Positions 35,518 to 47,610 are shown, numbered from the stretch's first letter. The stretch: DNA of 64,000 nt from Neckera pumila (GCA_963969595.1 OZ018411.1:1366501-1430500), one strand, 5' to 3'. Translations and numbers: made by a program. The notes: generated by a model not told the origin, from the letters alone.

Positions 35518-36062
35518 TTAACCCCTAATGTTCCATGACTATGTTTTCACCAAAAACGTCCAAAAATTGTCATTTCTAGAACAAGTATCAAATTTTTGGA
35601 AAAAAACATTTTTGACACATGTAATTGTAGAATCTGTAGTATGCTGACTTGAAAACACGTGGGTAAAAATTTCAAAAATTTCCACGCCGTGAATTGCAAG
35701 AGATAAACATTCAAATTCACTAAAATCATTTTTTGGCCCTTTGAAAAACAGGGCAGCTGCAGTTCACAACCTCAATTTCCTATGAAAAAATGTCCAAAAT
35801 GGTGGTGCTTCTTTGGATTCTTTTTCCTAGACAAGTTGGCCACATGTTAGAAAACTTTTACATTATTTGGAATTGTATAACATTTAGAAAAAAATAGTAA
35901 GCAGAAAAAAAAAAAATATTGACTCAAAATATTATATTATTAAGAACTTAAATATAAAATTTGAAAAATGTCAATCCCAATGGTTGCAATCTTTTAGTAA
36001 ACAATCTACATTTTATAGTTTTATTTTTTTCAAAAAAGATTGAAGATTGAATAACATCAGGG
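35518..36062 (-). mobile_element. Truncated TTAA-type MITE, reverse orientation relative to 7348-8280
   Basis: Begins TTAACCCCTAATG and continues with the reverse complement of the right half of the 7348-8280 copy ('gtcatttctagaac', 'ttttgacacatgtaa', 'gggcagctgcag'). It stops at about 36062 where LINE sequence begins, so it is missing the other terminus. Confidence 0.65.
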
Positions 36063-36477
36063 ACTTCAAAGTATGAAACCACATTCAAAATCAAGGTTTT
36101 GGTTCTCCTCAGCTGCATGGGTTATGGTACAAAGACCATCGGTGTCTAGAGGGTCGAGAGTATGGAATCACATCTCCTTTGCATGGAAGAAGCTTGTGAA
36201 GCACATTGACTTAGTTCCACCTACTAATGCATCTGAGGTTCTCTCTACTAGCATTTGGTGGTCAATGAGTTTTATAGGCTCCAATTTTACTTTCCCTATA
36301 GATCGAGCACAAGTCATAGCTAGGATAGGTCTTCGGATCATTGGAAACTTATAGGATGCCAATGCTAGGGAGTTGAAGGTATGAGAGACCATCTCAAAGG
36401 AGTTTCCACTTACTACTATAGAACGCCACTAATGGTTCTTTTTTATCTCTGAGATCCTGCATACATGGCTTCAATTC

Positions 36478-37407
36478 TTAACCTCTAAAGGACCATTGTC
36501 CCTTTGGGGGACAAATGGGATTTTGAGCAGGTACCTACAGGCTGAATTTTTGTTGTGATTTTCAAAAACTTTTTTTGGAAATAGAAAAATTGATAATCTT
36601 CGTGAAAATATAATTTTTTTTTCAATCGGTGCCCGGGAAAAAAAGTTATGCCCAAATAAGCTCAAAACAGGAGAGAGTGGGCAGCAAAAAAAAATTTGCA
36701 AAAAAATTATGTTTTTTTTCAAAAAAAATTTTCCTTACAGATTATATTTTTGTCTATTTGGGAAGCTTTGATTCATTTCATTTGGATTTTTTATGAGAAA
36801 GTTATGGACAATCTTGTTTTTTGGGCAATTAGAGCATCTTCTTGAAAAAAATAACTTGTAGGATTCATTTTGGAATGCAATTTTTGCAATTTTTCAAAAA
36901 AAAAATTCCACATGGTTTAGTTTTTTTGCTAAAACAATCTCACCATTGGGATTAGTGCATTTTAATTCCATCTAAAAGATATTAATATTTTAGATTTTCC
37001 TTCTATCTTGTACCTACTTCTACTTAACAATTTTTTTAAGAATGAAAAGTAAGTTCTTTTGAGTTCATTTTTTTTCCCTAGACTCTCAACTTAGTTCTCT
37101 ACTAGAAAGATTTAAAGCTCAAAACTCTATAGTGCAAAAAAATTTAAGTTAAAAATGTTCAAAGTCAAAAAAACTAGTCCCGCAATGTGCTGAAAAGTTT
37201 GTTTTTTTCACTTCAAACGCAGACATGTTGCAATCTGTTCGGTCAAAAATTCTGAAATTTTTCCACACATTCTCATACTAGTTAGGTATAAGATCCTATG
37301 GTTAAATGTGCAAAAAAAACAAATTTTAGTTTTTTACTCTTTGCTCTAGAAATGGCAGTTTTGAGAGTTTTTTGGTAGAAAAAAGGCCTTGGTCCTTTAG
37401 GGGTTAA
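36478..37407. mobile_element. Complete TTAA-bounded MITE (930 bp) inserted in the LINE
   Basis: Left end TTAACCTCTAAAGGACCA, right end TGGTCCTTTAGGGGTTAA: 18-bp inverted ends counting TTAA, with one mismatch. The LINE text resumes on both sides, so the pre-insertion site would have been 'aattcTTAActgacc', one TTAA duplicated to two. This is the best single piece of evidence for TTAA as the duplicated target. Confidence 0.75.
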
Positions 37408-37615
37408 CTGACCAGTCTTGTTTCACTTTCGTAGGGGATTGGGTTGGCCTCTATTCCATGCCCAATAATACACTTCCAAAGATCACATGGCTGGTGTCTG
37501 AACCCAACCCTATGTTATTCAGTCCTCAAATTCAAGATATTTCCTTGGGGGGTGACTCTATTTGTGCCATTGTGGGGATTCACTCTAGACAATTATCTCT
37601 CATTAGAGTAAAAAT

Positions 37616-37927
37616 CAGCCTTTTGGAGGGCTGCTCCAAGTTGACTTGCCAAGCAATTTTAAGCTTGGCCTGTCAACTTGGAAAAGTGTCCCCGGTGAGC
37701 AATCAGAGTGTATGACTGCTCAGCGAAGCTATCACATTTTGCAATTTTTTTTTAATTTTTAAAATAATTTTTTTTAAATAATTTTTTATTCAAAAAATTT
37801 GGATTCTTGCGCCATTGTCACAACAGTTTCAGCTGCACAAAAATAGTGAAAAGACTAATTTTTCAAACCTGATAAATGAAATTTCAAGGTACTAAAGGGG
37901 ACCATGGAGCAGTCCTCCAAAAGGCCG
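37616..37927. mobile_element. MITE of the CAGSCCTCC family, copy 2 (312 bp), inserted in the LINE
   Basis: Left end 'cagccttttggagggct', right end 'agtcctccaaaaggccg'. Same interior blocks and orientation as 34427-34774. A second, independent insertion into the same dead LINE. Confidence 0.65.
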
Positions 37928-38493
37928 ATTTTTTTTCTAAATAAGGGATTTGACCCATTCCCAACCACTACCCATTCTTGCTCTGTAGACTATTTTCTTT
38001 TCGCTCAGCAAGAGAAAAAATTTCATTTATTACGCCACAGTTTCCAATGCAATTGTGGTGCATTATAATTGGCTACAAGATGATCAATATTGCAACCAAC
38101 CCTTGGGTGGATTAGCAACCAGTCCTTGGTCAGAAATAGGGAGGTCTATATAACAAGTATAGGTCAAATAGAATCTTCAACAAAAAAATTTGTAGTAATT
38201 ATGTTTTGAGAAATAAAAATCTGGAAAATTATAAGAACCTTCTTAACTCAATTTCTACACATGGGAAAATTCCTCCCTTGAAGAACTCCACCTTGCATAT
38301 ATGTGTAATTGCTTAAATGGTCGACAATGGGTTGGCTCCCTTAATGCCTTACGGATGTAAACATTGCCTTGGTCCATAGAGGCATAGTGCAGAGAATTTG
38401 TGTCACTCAAGTCAAAAAAAGGGAGAAGACGTCTACACAAGCTCTTGTTCTCAGGACCCATCCATCTCCTTCAGTATGATCCAAGGCAATAGA

Positions 38494-38530
38494 AGTGGTC
38501 CAAAGGCAATAGAAGTGGTCCAAAGGCAAA
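38494..38530 (+). repeat. Direct duplication of a 20-bp unit
   Basis: 'ggcaatagaagtggtccaaa' is repeated side by side within the LINE relic. A small slippage event. Confidence 0.85.
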
Positions 38531-39380
38531 CCACTGATGGAATCTACGGTTGCCCTTGGTTGTAAGCTACTTACGACTTCAACTCAACTAAAGCATCCCA
38601 TAGCAACAAAATGGCCCACCCTCTTCTCGGATTCCTATGCCCCAATTAAGTTGGAGAGATATTTGGATCAAAGCCCGCCCCCAGAAGGTGACTTTATATA
38701 TATGGTCTATTTGGTATAATGTTGTTGTTGTTAATTCATGGCGGGCCCAAATTGCATCAGAGATTGATGCAAATTGTGTTTGTTCCAATTCCTTTGTCAT
38801 AAAGACCCCTCTGCATAGGTTCTTTGACTACTTGAGATCCCAAGAAATTTGGGATTATGCACTTTCGATGATGCATCATATTTGTGGCAAGTGTAGTTTT
38901 GGACCCTCATAGAAGATTAGATGCCATCTAGTGTATTTTTGGGACTCCTACTCCTAGATTATTCTATAGAGTTCACATGATATGGTCTATTGTTTGTGGT
39001 GTTGCCTTATGGCTATGTTGGATTATGCGTAACCATATGGTTTTTGCCTAGGATTGTTGGCCTACCATCCTTCTCCACACAAATCTTTGGAGTGCCCTTC
39101 TTGACTCAACATGGGCTGCCGCTCTTAAGACAGACCTTGCTTCTAGACGTAGTTCTTAGCATTTTGATAGGATTTGGACCAAGTTTTCTAGTATTTGGCT
39201 ACAATCCCCGGTTCTTGCTACTAGAGTTGGTTACTCTATTAGGTGGAACAAAGACGGTCCTCCTCTTTGCTTGTTCACTTCGTTTCTTGTTTCTTTTGTT
39301 GCTCATCTTTTCTTCATTTGCTCTTATTCTCTCATTTGTCCAGCCTTTGGCTTGGCGGTTGCTTTTATTCTCTTAATACA

Positions 39381-41083
39381 ATGGTCTCCATTTGTTATAA
39401 AAAATATTAAAAAAAATTATTTTAGAATAGAGAATCCATAACTGCTTGCAAATAAAAAATACTCATGACTTTTTACTCATTAATCAAAATGGAATGATTC
39501 AAAGCTTTTCACATATATATAACTCTAGAAACTAAATTTGTATCAAAGGTAAATAAGGCTATTATACACATTTCGTAATTTTTTATATTTATCAAAATAA
39601 TTTCTTATTTTTTAAAGTTCCTCCAATTGGATGTCAGTATGTGTTCCAACAACGCTAGTGTGTAAGCCTAGAAATGTGAGCCTACAAGCTTTGAAGCCTA
39701 GAGTTTGAAAACCAAGAAAAACGAAATTTTAGAGAATATCCTTGAAAATTTTCAAAAGTGGTGGATTTTTTTAGAAATAAATTCAATATTTAGAAAATAT
39801 AATACCTACGACTATGAAAAATGTAGATATCATATAATTGTGGAAGATAATCTAAATCACAAAATTCAAAAAGTTTCAAATTTTCAAGGAAGTTGTTCAA
39901 ATGTGTTCAGATACGGGAGAGACCTGATGTCCTAATAGGATCAAAAGTGTAATACCTACGACTGTGGAAAATGATGCGTTGTACTCTCGTGTCTTCTAAT
40001 TGCATGTTGCATACGGCTATCGTCTAAACCTATCAATCCGCAACATGGATTTGGTGGAGAATTTCATTGAATTTCTCAAAATTCCAACCCCCATCCATTG
40101 ACAATGGGATTTTGGCCCCAAGTGGGATCTCTTCGTGGGAGAAATGAGGATTTTACTTAAATTTTTGTAAGGCATCTACACAATGTACCCTAACGACCTA
40201 TTGCATGTTCCATAAATATAAACTCTAAAATTCCCTAACTATGGTCTTGGATTCTAAACCAAAAATCCAAAGAAATACCTCAAAAAATAGAGGCTCCCAA
40301 TCTCTCAAGCTCTTAGGCTCACAGATTAGCACTCTTGGTATATCACCCTAACAACCATTTTATTGATTTAAGAGGATTTAATTTTTTAGTACTATTTTGT
40401 ATCCAAAATGCAAATTTGAAGCTAAAATTTGGAATATGAAGTCATCTATAAGGATAACATATATTGATCAAATGATTTTCTAAAAATAAAATTACTCCAT
40501 CTTGCACATTTTTTCAAAGTGTGCTATCTTTGTATCATCACGTGGATTGTAGGATTCTCTTTTTTATAATGTAACTAGTTGATTAGAAGCCCCTTAGATT
40601 GAAAATAATGTTCATATTTTATTTTTTTTATATCTTTTTCTATTTGAAAATTTTGAAAATTTGAAAATAACTATTTCCTTGAAATTTTTATTTTTTCTAA
40701 TTTTTATTTAGTGAAAATAATGTTTAGAGAATTTTTTTTAGCTCTAAATTTTTAGGATTACATTATTATTAGAGCTATACTGATTGTCAATATTTTTCTT
40801 GGTTTAAAAAATATTTATTCCAAAAGTTTTTGTTTCCTAGTGCAACAAACAAAATGCAACAAATAGTACAAGTATTTTGTGCAGTCACCCTTGATGTAAA
40901 GAGAAGCAATGACCCATTTTTTTCATTTTGTACATGCTTTCACCTCGATTGTTATTATCAATAGTACTTATTGTAATTAATTTTTCATAATGAATATGGA
41001 CTTGAATAAATTCGATGCATGTGATTTTCTTATTGATAAAATTTGTTGACTGACGAATTCAAATAATTATGCACTCTTCCAAT
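39381..41083. other. AT-rich intergenic DNA, nothing recognised
   Basis: The word 'taatacctacgact' occurs at about 39801 and 39952, a hint of local duplication. No gene or terminal repeat was seen. Confidence 0.45.
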
Positions 41084-41823
41084 GAACCCTAATGAGTAAT
41101 GACCATTTTTTGATCGATCTCCCCTCTTTTTTGAGCTGCCCATTCTCAAATTTTGAGTTTTTTTTAGTAAAAATTATTTTTAGGAATTAAACTACATTAT
41201 GAACTCAATGGCAATAGTTTCATCAAATTTTTAGTTAAACTTTGCTTTGTGAAAATTTTAAAAGTTGAGTGGTGTAGCATAGTTTATAGCTCATATAGTC
41301 ATGTTTTTTGGTTCAGTATAGGCATGTATTGAAAGTTGGCCAACTAATGCAAAAGGGGCAAATCCAAAAAGCTCAAGGAGAAGACAAGTGTGCACATATT
41401 TGTTTTCTTACAAACACTACTTTCATTTCAATGACCACCATGCATTCCAATTAAGCTCCAACTAAAATTGCAAAATGACTAAATGTTGTAAAATTTTAAG
41501 TGAGCATTATTCACAATTCTCTTGTTTTTTACTAAATACAAAAGGTCATCACTTAAAAATATTCTTACTAAGATATGCTCCTTTAAAGTGTGATGCCCTA
41601 TTTTTCCATTGATCCAAATAAAAATTAAACTTAAATATCTACAAAACTGTAAGGTCAAATAGTCTGAATTTTTTTGAAGTGCTCACTCTCAATGTGAGCT
41701 ACAAATCCTACAATTATATTCTATCTAATCTCAAGAAAAAATGAGCAAACAAATTGCTCAAGTTCTTGGTAGTTTTGGCCCATTCTGAAAATATACCTCC
41801 CTCAGTGGGTCATTAGGGGTTAA
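41084..41823. mobile_element. Decayed TTAA-type MITE copy
   Basis: The right end GGTCATTAGGGGTTAA at 41808-41823 is typical; the left end 'tgaaccctaatgagtaatgacc' near 41084 is a mutated counterpart (TTAA to TGAA). No ORF of interest inside. Confidence 0.45.
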
Positions 41824-44100
41824 GTAGTACAGCTTGCTAGCTATATGACAAAATAAATAAATAAACTAAATGGTTCAAATTTCAAATTTCATGGGGGCTC
41901 TATGTCTATTCCAAATTCACTAAAAGATTTCCACATTGACAAAACATTCTAGATGATGGTTTTGTGTTAAATTTGCATTATTTCAAACACAATTATGTGC
42001 TATTTTAAACAAAGTTGTGTTAAATTTCTATTATTTTTAACATAGTACCATCATCTCAAGTAGTTTTTTGGATGTGGATTTCTACTAGTAGTTGCAATGG
42101 AAGACAATGTCGCATGTGCTTGAACATAAAACCTATCAAAGTTTGAAGTGAAGATTACATGTTAAGCTTGTGAAAATTGCCTTTCTAATTAGGCTTTGGT
42201 TTAGGTATGACACAAAGTCTAACAACCAATCAATATATTTCACTATAGATTAGTCAGTTTTTTGTAGTACAAAGTCATTTTAATCTTGGATCTATTTGTT
42301 TGGTCACATTTAGTCTATTTGTATTTGATAATTGTGTTCAATTAAGTGATTGATGGATAGATGTGCATTGTGATCCAAGTCACAAATTATAATGTCTCTT
42401 CAACTTTATCACACAAGCAAAATGACTTGAGAGATTAGCTAATCTACCAAGTTAAAACCTCTAGAATTTCAGAACAAAACTGTCCTTTATATTATTTGTT
42501 GTTGTTGAAGTATTGCAAAATAAAGGCAATCATGTTGACAATTGGCATTAATAAATAATTGGTGGTGTCAGCAAGAATGGGTTGTTTGGACTAGATTTCA
42601 TATTATGCCACTTTTGAATTCCATATTAAGTACTTTTGAATTTTTGAAGTTCCAGATATAATTAAAAAAGAAATGGTTGATCATTTGAAAACTATACAAA
42701 ACACAGGTAGATCTATACAAACATCAAGAGATAACCATCTGGAGCAAGGCGCAAGGCGCAACACGCAGTGGGAGTAGTCGTATTCTGCTTATTGAATTTG
42801 ATTCTTTCAAATTTCATTAGGTTCCCTCGTCTGGGATTTTTGCAGGCTTTGAAATGTAGCACTTGTCTTCTGTCCTTCGGAAGAGCGATTCGAGTAGCAA
42901 TTGCATCGGTTGTAGACAAAATTCTCTCTTGGTCAACCAGAGTCTCCAAAGGTGTTTACCGTATGATTTGTGCATGTTCCCTGATCCTATCTTCAAAATT
43001 TATATGTAGTACGCACTGCAAGTCTGAGTGTGTTGCGCAGTCTATCCTACCCAATAATGTCAAATGGGATTTTCCTCATCTCTCAGCTTAATTGGAGTAG
43101 AGTCTTGGATCATCTATGTTTTAGTTAACTCGACAAGGCCATAAGTTCCATACTACCATATTTCTTTGCAAAATTATTGATTTTACCCCAATTGTTTATA
43201 ATCTGCAATGCAAGAAAAGAGATCATATTACTGACAAAGCGGAAGGATTGTACACATAATGCTACCTGTAAAGAAGTGAAGCACCATTTCATAACAGTAT
43301 ATAGTAAAGTTGATAGCACTACCGAGTACAAACGAAGTGTGCAGAATATTCTAAAGAGGATGGTGAATGATATATAATGCCCGTCTTGCTTGTTGATTTA
43401 ATTTTCTAGAATTATACTAAAGAACGTTATTGTTTGTTCCCGTGTACAGTACAGTACAGTCTATCCTCTTTGTGGATATTGTTTTTATACCATGCTGGTG
43501 AAACATGCCCTACTACGAGTTTCATTCTCATAATATTTGAACAACGGTTTCGCAAGCTAAGTCTTCATTCAGAATTTTCTAATGTTTTGTTCCAAGTCGG
43601 ATTTTAGCCAACGCTGTTATAAGTTGACTGTCTCCTAGTTTTGAGATCCATTGCACTTCACTCCAAATTTTTTTCTAATTTTAAAGTACTCCATAAAAGA
43701 AATCACAAGAAAAGCAACAGTTTTTTCTTGCAATCACCCCATATATCTCTGTATATTTTAATTCAATGAACTCCATGAAGCAATTCCACCTGCCATCAAC
43801 CGTGAGCCGACTCACCTATCTTCAAAACGAGTGATCACTGACACCATTCAAGGCTCATGCCTTTGTTGGCATTACGAGTAGCAGCATAAGCATATCTGGA
43901 AATTGTCGAGCAATCAAAGGTGTTTCAATGAAACAGTGAAAATCCAACAAGATTTTATTAAGCCAACCTTGCTCATTAAACCCATGTGCTTGCAGCAACA
44001 TGAAAGAATTTGAAGTGAAAGCTTCATCAGAAGCCCTCACATGTTTACGTTGGCAAGGACAGGAAGACGGCAACTGAAATCATTTCAAACGATGGCAAGC
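41824..44100. other. Intergenic DNA with no convincing gene
   Basis: Open frames of 60-107 codons at 42.7-43.4 kb on both strands have no recognisable motif, and the opposing frames overlap. Composition becomes less AT-rich from 42.7 kb, so a decayed gene or transcribed region is possible, but I cannot support one. Confidence 0.4.
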
Positions 44101-44125
44101 GGATCCGAAACCGCTCAGGGTCAGA

Positions 44126-44340
44126 ACGTGGATGCAATTAGGGAGTCTTGGTAAAGAAATGGAGCTTGGTTTCATGCTGAGTTCCATGATCGCGGTTCTT
44201 GGACTCTAAGCATGCGTGGCGCGGAGATCGAAACCGAGCGGTTAAGCAGGGTTCCGATGAAGTACCCTGGGACGCCATGTGACAATCCGTAACGGTTTCT
44301 CCCATGGCCGCCACTTGTCCACTCGCAGATCCCTATAAAT
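44126..44340 (+). promoter_or_regulatory. Promoter of the LEA-like gene: ACGTGG core and TATA box
   Basis: 'aacgtgg' at 44125-44131 contains the ABRE core ACGTGG; 'ccctataaat' at 44331-44340 is a good TATA box about 210 bp before the start codon. An ABRE with TATA is the usual arrangement for ABA- and drought-induced LEA genes. Functional use is inferred. Confidence 0.5.
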
Positions 44341-44548
44341 GTTCTCCATGTCCCTCCGTCTTCTCATCAGATTGATCTGCCGCTGTATTGCTACTGTAGC
44401 ATCCGTTTCCCCTACAAATTTTCACTTGCTAGCTCGATAGCCATCACTGCATTGGTGCATTGATCGCTTGATCTGCTTTAATTTGCCGTTTTTTTTTGTT
44501 AGTAACCGTATTCTGAGCGAAGAATCAAGAATAGCTGCATTCTGAGCA

Positions 44549-45295
44549 ATGTCGACGTACGAGAACATCGAGAATGGCAAAAACTTGGCATACCAGAAGG
44601 CTGGGGATGCTCACTTAGCAACCAAGGTCCATCTCCATAACTATTTTCATTCACGCGTCCTTAATCTCCGTAACTGTTATCGCTTCAGCTTCTTTTAATC
44701 TTGATGCAGTTGTATGTACACTACGTACGTGATGCATACATGAAATTGATGTGTCTTCAACTCTCCCTAGAATCTGATTTGATCCCCAGTTTAATTTGCT
44801 CGTGATGGAGATCATTTTCTTTCAAGAATGATTATGGGTGCAGTTTTTTTTTAAATCTTTGTTGCTGAATATGTTTTCTTTCTGTAGAATGTGATCTTGT
44901 ACGTTTATGGCGATGGCAAATTAATTGCAGCGAGAAAAAAAAAAATTGATTGCTGAGTTTTGGTGATCATGGTGTAGAATGCCACGGGTGTCACTCAAAA
45001 TAAGGCGCAGGAGGTGTCAGGAGTGGCTGGCGAAAAGGCACACCAAGCAGGCGGCCTCGCTGGTGAGAAGTGGGATCAGTCGAAACAGGGCGCCTCCAAT
45101 GTGGCCCAAGCTGCAGAAGACCAGAGCTACGACGCCAGCCATGCGATCGGTGACAAGTGGGAGCACACGAAAAATGTTACGGCGAACAAGGCTGCGGCGG
45201 TTAAGGACGGAACCGGCAACCTCTTGCAGAAGACGGGCGACACCATGAGCAATGCTTACGAGAAAGTGAAGGCCACTGTCACTCCTAACAATTAG
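44549..45295 (+). CDS. LEA-like stress protein, two exons, 131 aa
   Basis: Exons 44549-44626 and 44978-45295; the splice (AAG|GTCCAT ... GTGTAG|AAT) is in phase 0. The protein is highly hydrophilic, free of Cys, and built of loosely repeated Ala/Lys/Glu/Gln/Gly segments: 'NKAQEVSGVAGEKAHQAGGL', 'GEKWDQSKQGASNVAQAAED', 'GDKWEHTKNVTANKAAAVKD', 'LLQKTGDTMSNAYEKVKATV'. This matches group 3/LEA_4-type proteins (amphipathic 11-mer repeats, disordered in water, protecting proteins and membranes on drying). No signal peptide, so probably cytosolic or nuclear. The start ATG gives the short conserved-looking N-terminus MSTYENIENGKNLAYQ. The promoter with ABRE and TATA fits stress induction. Intact. Confidence 0.75.
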
Positions 45296-45399
45296 ATTGA
45301 GCTTCAATCTGGCAGTCTTAGGAAGTAAACAGTAAAGAGCTAGTGCCCATTGTTCAATACACTTTCGCGATCGGTTGTACAATTGCATCGGCAGTGAAT

Positions 45400-46240
45400 T
45401 TTGATATTTTGAATGGCCAAAAAGTTATATCGATGCTTGACATTTTAATTTCGTTGTGATCCGTCATCGTTACATGTCAAGAAGTGTTCTTACATTATAC
45501 AATCTGCTCATGTGGTCTGCGACTGTCGTTTGTGTTCAGATATTGTTGCGTATGTTCAAATCAAACTTCCTTTCAATTTATATCTATAAGTGCTTATGCA
45601 CCATTGATACATTGATAAGGCTGTGGACAATTTTCTTGATTCTTGTAATAGCAGTGTTACTTGGCGGAGAGTCGTTGCAACATGCTCAATTTTTGTTTAT
45701 TGTGATCTGTCGATCGGAACTACCACTTCTTTTCTGGTCAGCAAGACTCATTCAACAAGTCTAATTTTTCCAGTTTCAGTTGTTGCCATGATTTTCACTT
45801 GTCTTATGTCCTTACTAAAACCTACAAGAAACGAGTATGAGCGTAACAAAGTCTTAAAGTCTCCAATGGAATTATTGATAGTCACAGACCGGGGGCTAGC
45901 CAGTATCACAACTAAAGCTTGGCCACGAGAATATGTCAAAACACAATATCGCCTGGTACTTGCGTACGTTAGAAGCTTACAGTGACTACATTCCTCTGTC
46001 TACTACATGGTCTACTAATTTAGTGTGGATTCCGAAGTAGTGTACTTATGGTGGGTGCTTTATGTCACTGAAGCATAAGACTGTGGACAATGTTGTCATG
46101 CTTCAAGCCAACATTTCTGAATAAATGGATGCAAGATGATTGACACAGTGAAAACTGCCCAAAATAAAGTGCACAACACAAGCCAAAGTGCAAATAAAGA
46201 GTTCTTGTGTATATGAACGTACGTACATGTAAATAGAAAC
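45400..46240. other. Intergenic region, no supported gene
   Basis: Two overlapping open frames of 102 and 120 codons at 45456-45985 have no known motif, no conserved splice context and shift between frames. A relic of a protein gene is possible but not shown. Confidence 0.4.
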
Positions 46241-46494
46241 TGCAGAAAGGCTTTATTGCAGCAAAACTCAACTCATTACAAGCAAGTAGTAGCTAACCTG
46301 GGATAACTACTACTACCATTTCAGCTGAGGAGCTGCAACTAGCGACATCAACAACAGCAACTCGCTCTACGTTAACTTCCTCATTTGCCTCACATTACGG
46401 TCTCCAAAGGATTGAGAGCCATAGACAGCTGCGAACTTATTTGCAGACCATCTTGTCCTCCCTCCCCAGGGCAGTGAGTTCACCGCTAGCTCGC

Positions 46495-47085
46495 TCAGTT
46501 GGGGAATGCGTAACCTGCAACAAACAAACATCCTCTGCCTTGTCAGCTCTCAAGAAATCGTCCACCCTCAACATACATGCGAGCCAGCATCGGAATGTGG
46601 GAATGAGAAAAGTCTACACGAATCAATCTGTTATGAAAGCGGAATTGAAAGAAGTGCTGACAGCAGTCAAACAATTGCTGAATACAGCAATGCTACATGG
46701 AATGAGAGTGGCGTGCTTAGATGAGAGAGAGAGAGAAGCGAAGGAGAGTTGATCGAGTGCACTCACGTCCGCATCGGAAGCCTCTCAGGTCGGTGCGTCC
46801 GCACTTCTTGGGCAGCTGCAATCCGTTGTTCACCATCTGCGCGGGGAAGGAGGAGGACTTCAGCTGGTTGCACATGCAGTTCTTGTCCGCGGTCCTCACC
46901 ACGTTGCAACACTGCTGGCTGGGGGGAGGAGGGCGAGCTCCCTGAACGGCTTTCATGCACGGCAACAGTGCATTGGGGTTGCACACCCCGGCGGCGTCGC
47001 TGGGTTCCGCCACCATGGCCAGTAGCACCAGCACGCAAAGACTCACCAGAGCCGCAGCTGCCACGCGCTTGGGTCCCCCTGCCAT
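46495..47085 (-). CDS. Non-specific lipid-transfer protein (DIR1/LTP-like), copy 1, 112 aa
   Basis: Exons 47085-46767 and 46514-46495 (GGAC|GTGAGT ... TTGCAG|GTTACG), ending '...RCGRYAFPN'. Residues 1-31 are a clear signal peptide (basic N-terminus, then AAAALVSLCVLVLLAMVA, small residues before cleavage near SDA). The mature part has the eight-cysteine pattern C-x7-C-xn-CC-xn-C-x-C-xn-C-xn-C, which forms four disulfides around a lipid-binding cavity. Length and the short spacing resemble the DIR1-like group. Secreted to the apoplast; roles in this family include cuticle lipid export and systemic resistance signalling. The TATA box is at 47223-47230 (minus strand) and AATAAA at about 46252-46257. 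The protein is identical to copy 2 at 60846-61438. Confidence 0.9.
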
Positions 47086-47222
47086 TGTTGTAAGTCTTGC
47101 TCTTGTATGACTCACTACTTGCCACAGCTCGATCACGTCCTGAACTAGAAGATGAAGTTGCAGCTTGAAGAGTTGGCAAACGGAATGAAGCTGAGGATGA
47201 TTTGAACTGACTTCACTGCAGT

Positions 47223-47230
47223 CTTATATA
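47223..47230 (-). promoter_or_regulatory. TATA box of LTP copy 1
   Basis: 'tatataag' on the minus strand, about 140 bp upstream of the start codon. The same word is at 60701-60708 for copy 2, and it lies in the conserved part of the duplicated promoter. Confidence 0.7.
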
Positions 47231-47339
47231 CTGTGCCAAAGACGAGTAGAAGAAGACTAACTCAGACTCGTTTATTGTTTAGCAACTGCTCTGACATTTG
47301 AGTTGTGTCTGACAGGTAGTTGCATTTGCTTTACATACA

Positions 47340-47535
47340 ATTAATGAGCAAGTTCGAGACAGACGCGCACTTCACCGTGATCGAGGGCGCCGCCACGTAA
47401 GTGAAGCTTTCATCCGGCCATGGGGGTGCCTTCTTCCAAGGAGAAGGGCGGGTCACAGAATATGACGTCAATGCTCACTTCTTCTCGCCGATTGACGAAA
47501 CGCACAGCAAGGGGTTTGTGAACTGCTGGAACTAA
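47340..47535 (+). pseudogene. Possible gene fragment ending '...SKGFVNCWN'
   Basis: A GC-richer stretch with protein-like reading: 'KFETDAHFTVIEGAAT' (about 47351-47398), then after a possible GTAAGT or a TAA, 'GHGGAFFQGEGRVTEYDVN' and 'HFFSPIDETHSKGFVNCWN' followed by TAA at 47533-47535. Codon choice looks coding. No start, no upstream exon, and no family recognised. It lies between the LTP gene and element B and may be a stranded C-terminal exon. Confidence 0.35.
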
Positions 47536-47610
47536 TGAAAGACTGACAGTGAAATAAGTTGTGTCGCAATTGGACTGTTTCGTCAATATTTTAATGCTCC
47601 ATGTTTCGAT

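Larger units (their letters stand above)
36063..39380 (+). pseudogene. Decayed plant LINE (non-LTR retrotransposon), ORF2 C-terminal region, interrupted by two MITEs
   Basis: LINE pieces are 36063-36477, 37408-37615 and about 37928-39380. Seen in shifting frames: 'SRVWNHISFAWKKLVKHIDLVPPTNASEVLSTSIWW' near 36150-36260 (the text continues past this short quote), then near 38690-38880 'SWRAQIASEIDANCVC' and 'LHRFFDYLRSQEIWDYALSM', which match the zinc-binding domain C-terminal to plant LINE reverse transcriptase, and near 38990-39150 a frame resembling the 'LWxxWxxRN' tail region. Many stops and frameshifts; no start or poly-A end defined. The reverse transcriptase core itself was not found, so this is a 5'-truncated copy. 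Confidence 0.6.
46250..47262 (-). repeat. Left arm of the inverted gene duplication (LTP gene copy 1)
   Basis: Homologous in inverted orientation to 60668-61690, from about 35 bp upstream of the TATA box to the AATAAA signal. Exon 1 is identical between arms, while the intron, UTRs and promoter differ by substitutions and small indels. Confidence 0.85.

Noticed and set aside
42713..43377. Possible gene from 60-107-codon frames on both strands
   Set aside because: No motif, overlapping opposite-strand frames, no splice-consistent structure.
44215..44290. Weak resemblance to the middle of 5S rRNA ('gcggttaagcagggt ... ctgggacgcc')
   Set aside because: Only short words match; the conserved 5' and 3' stems and internal control regions are missing, and it lies in the LEA promoter.
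45456..45985. Frames of 102 and 120 codons downstream of the LEA gene
   Set aside because: No recognisable domain and frames overlap; could be UTR or chance.
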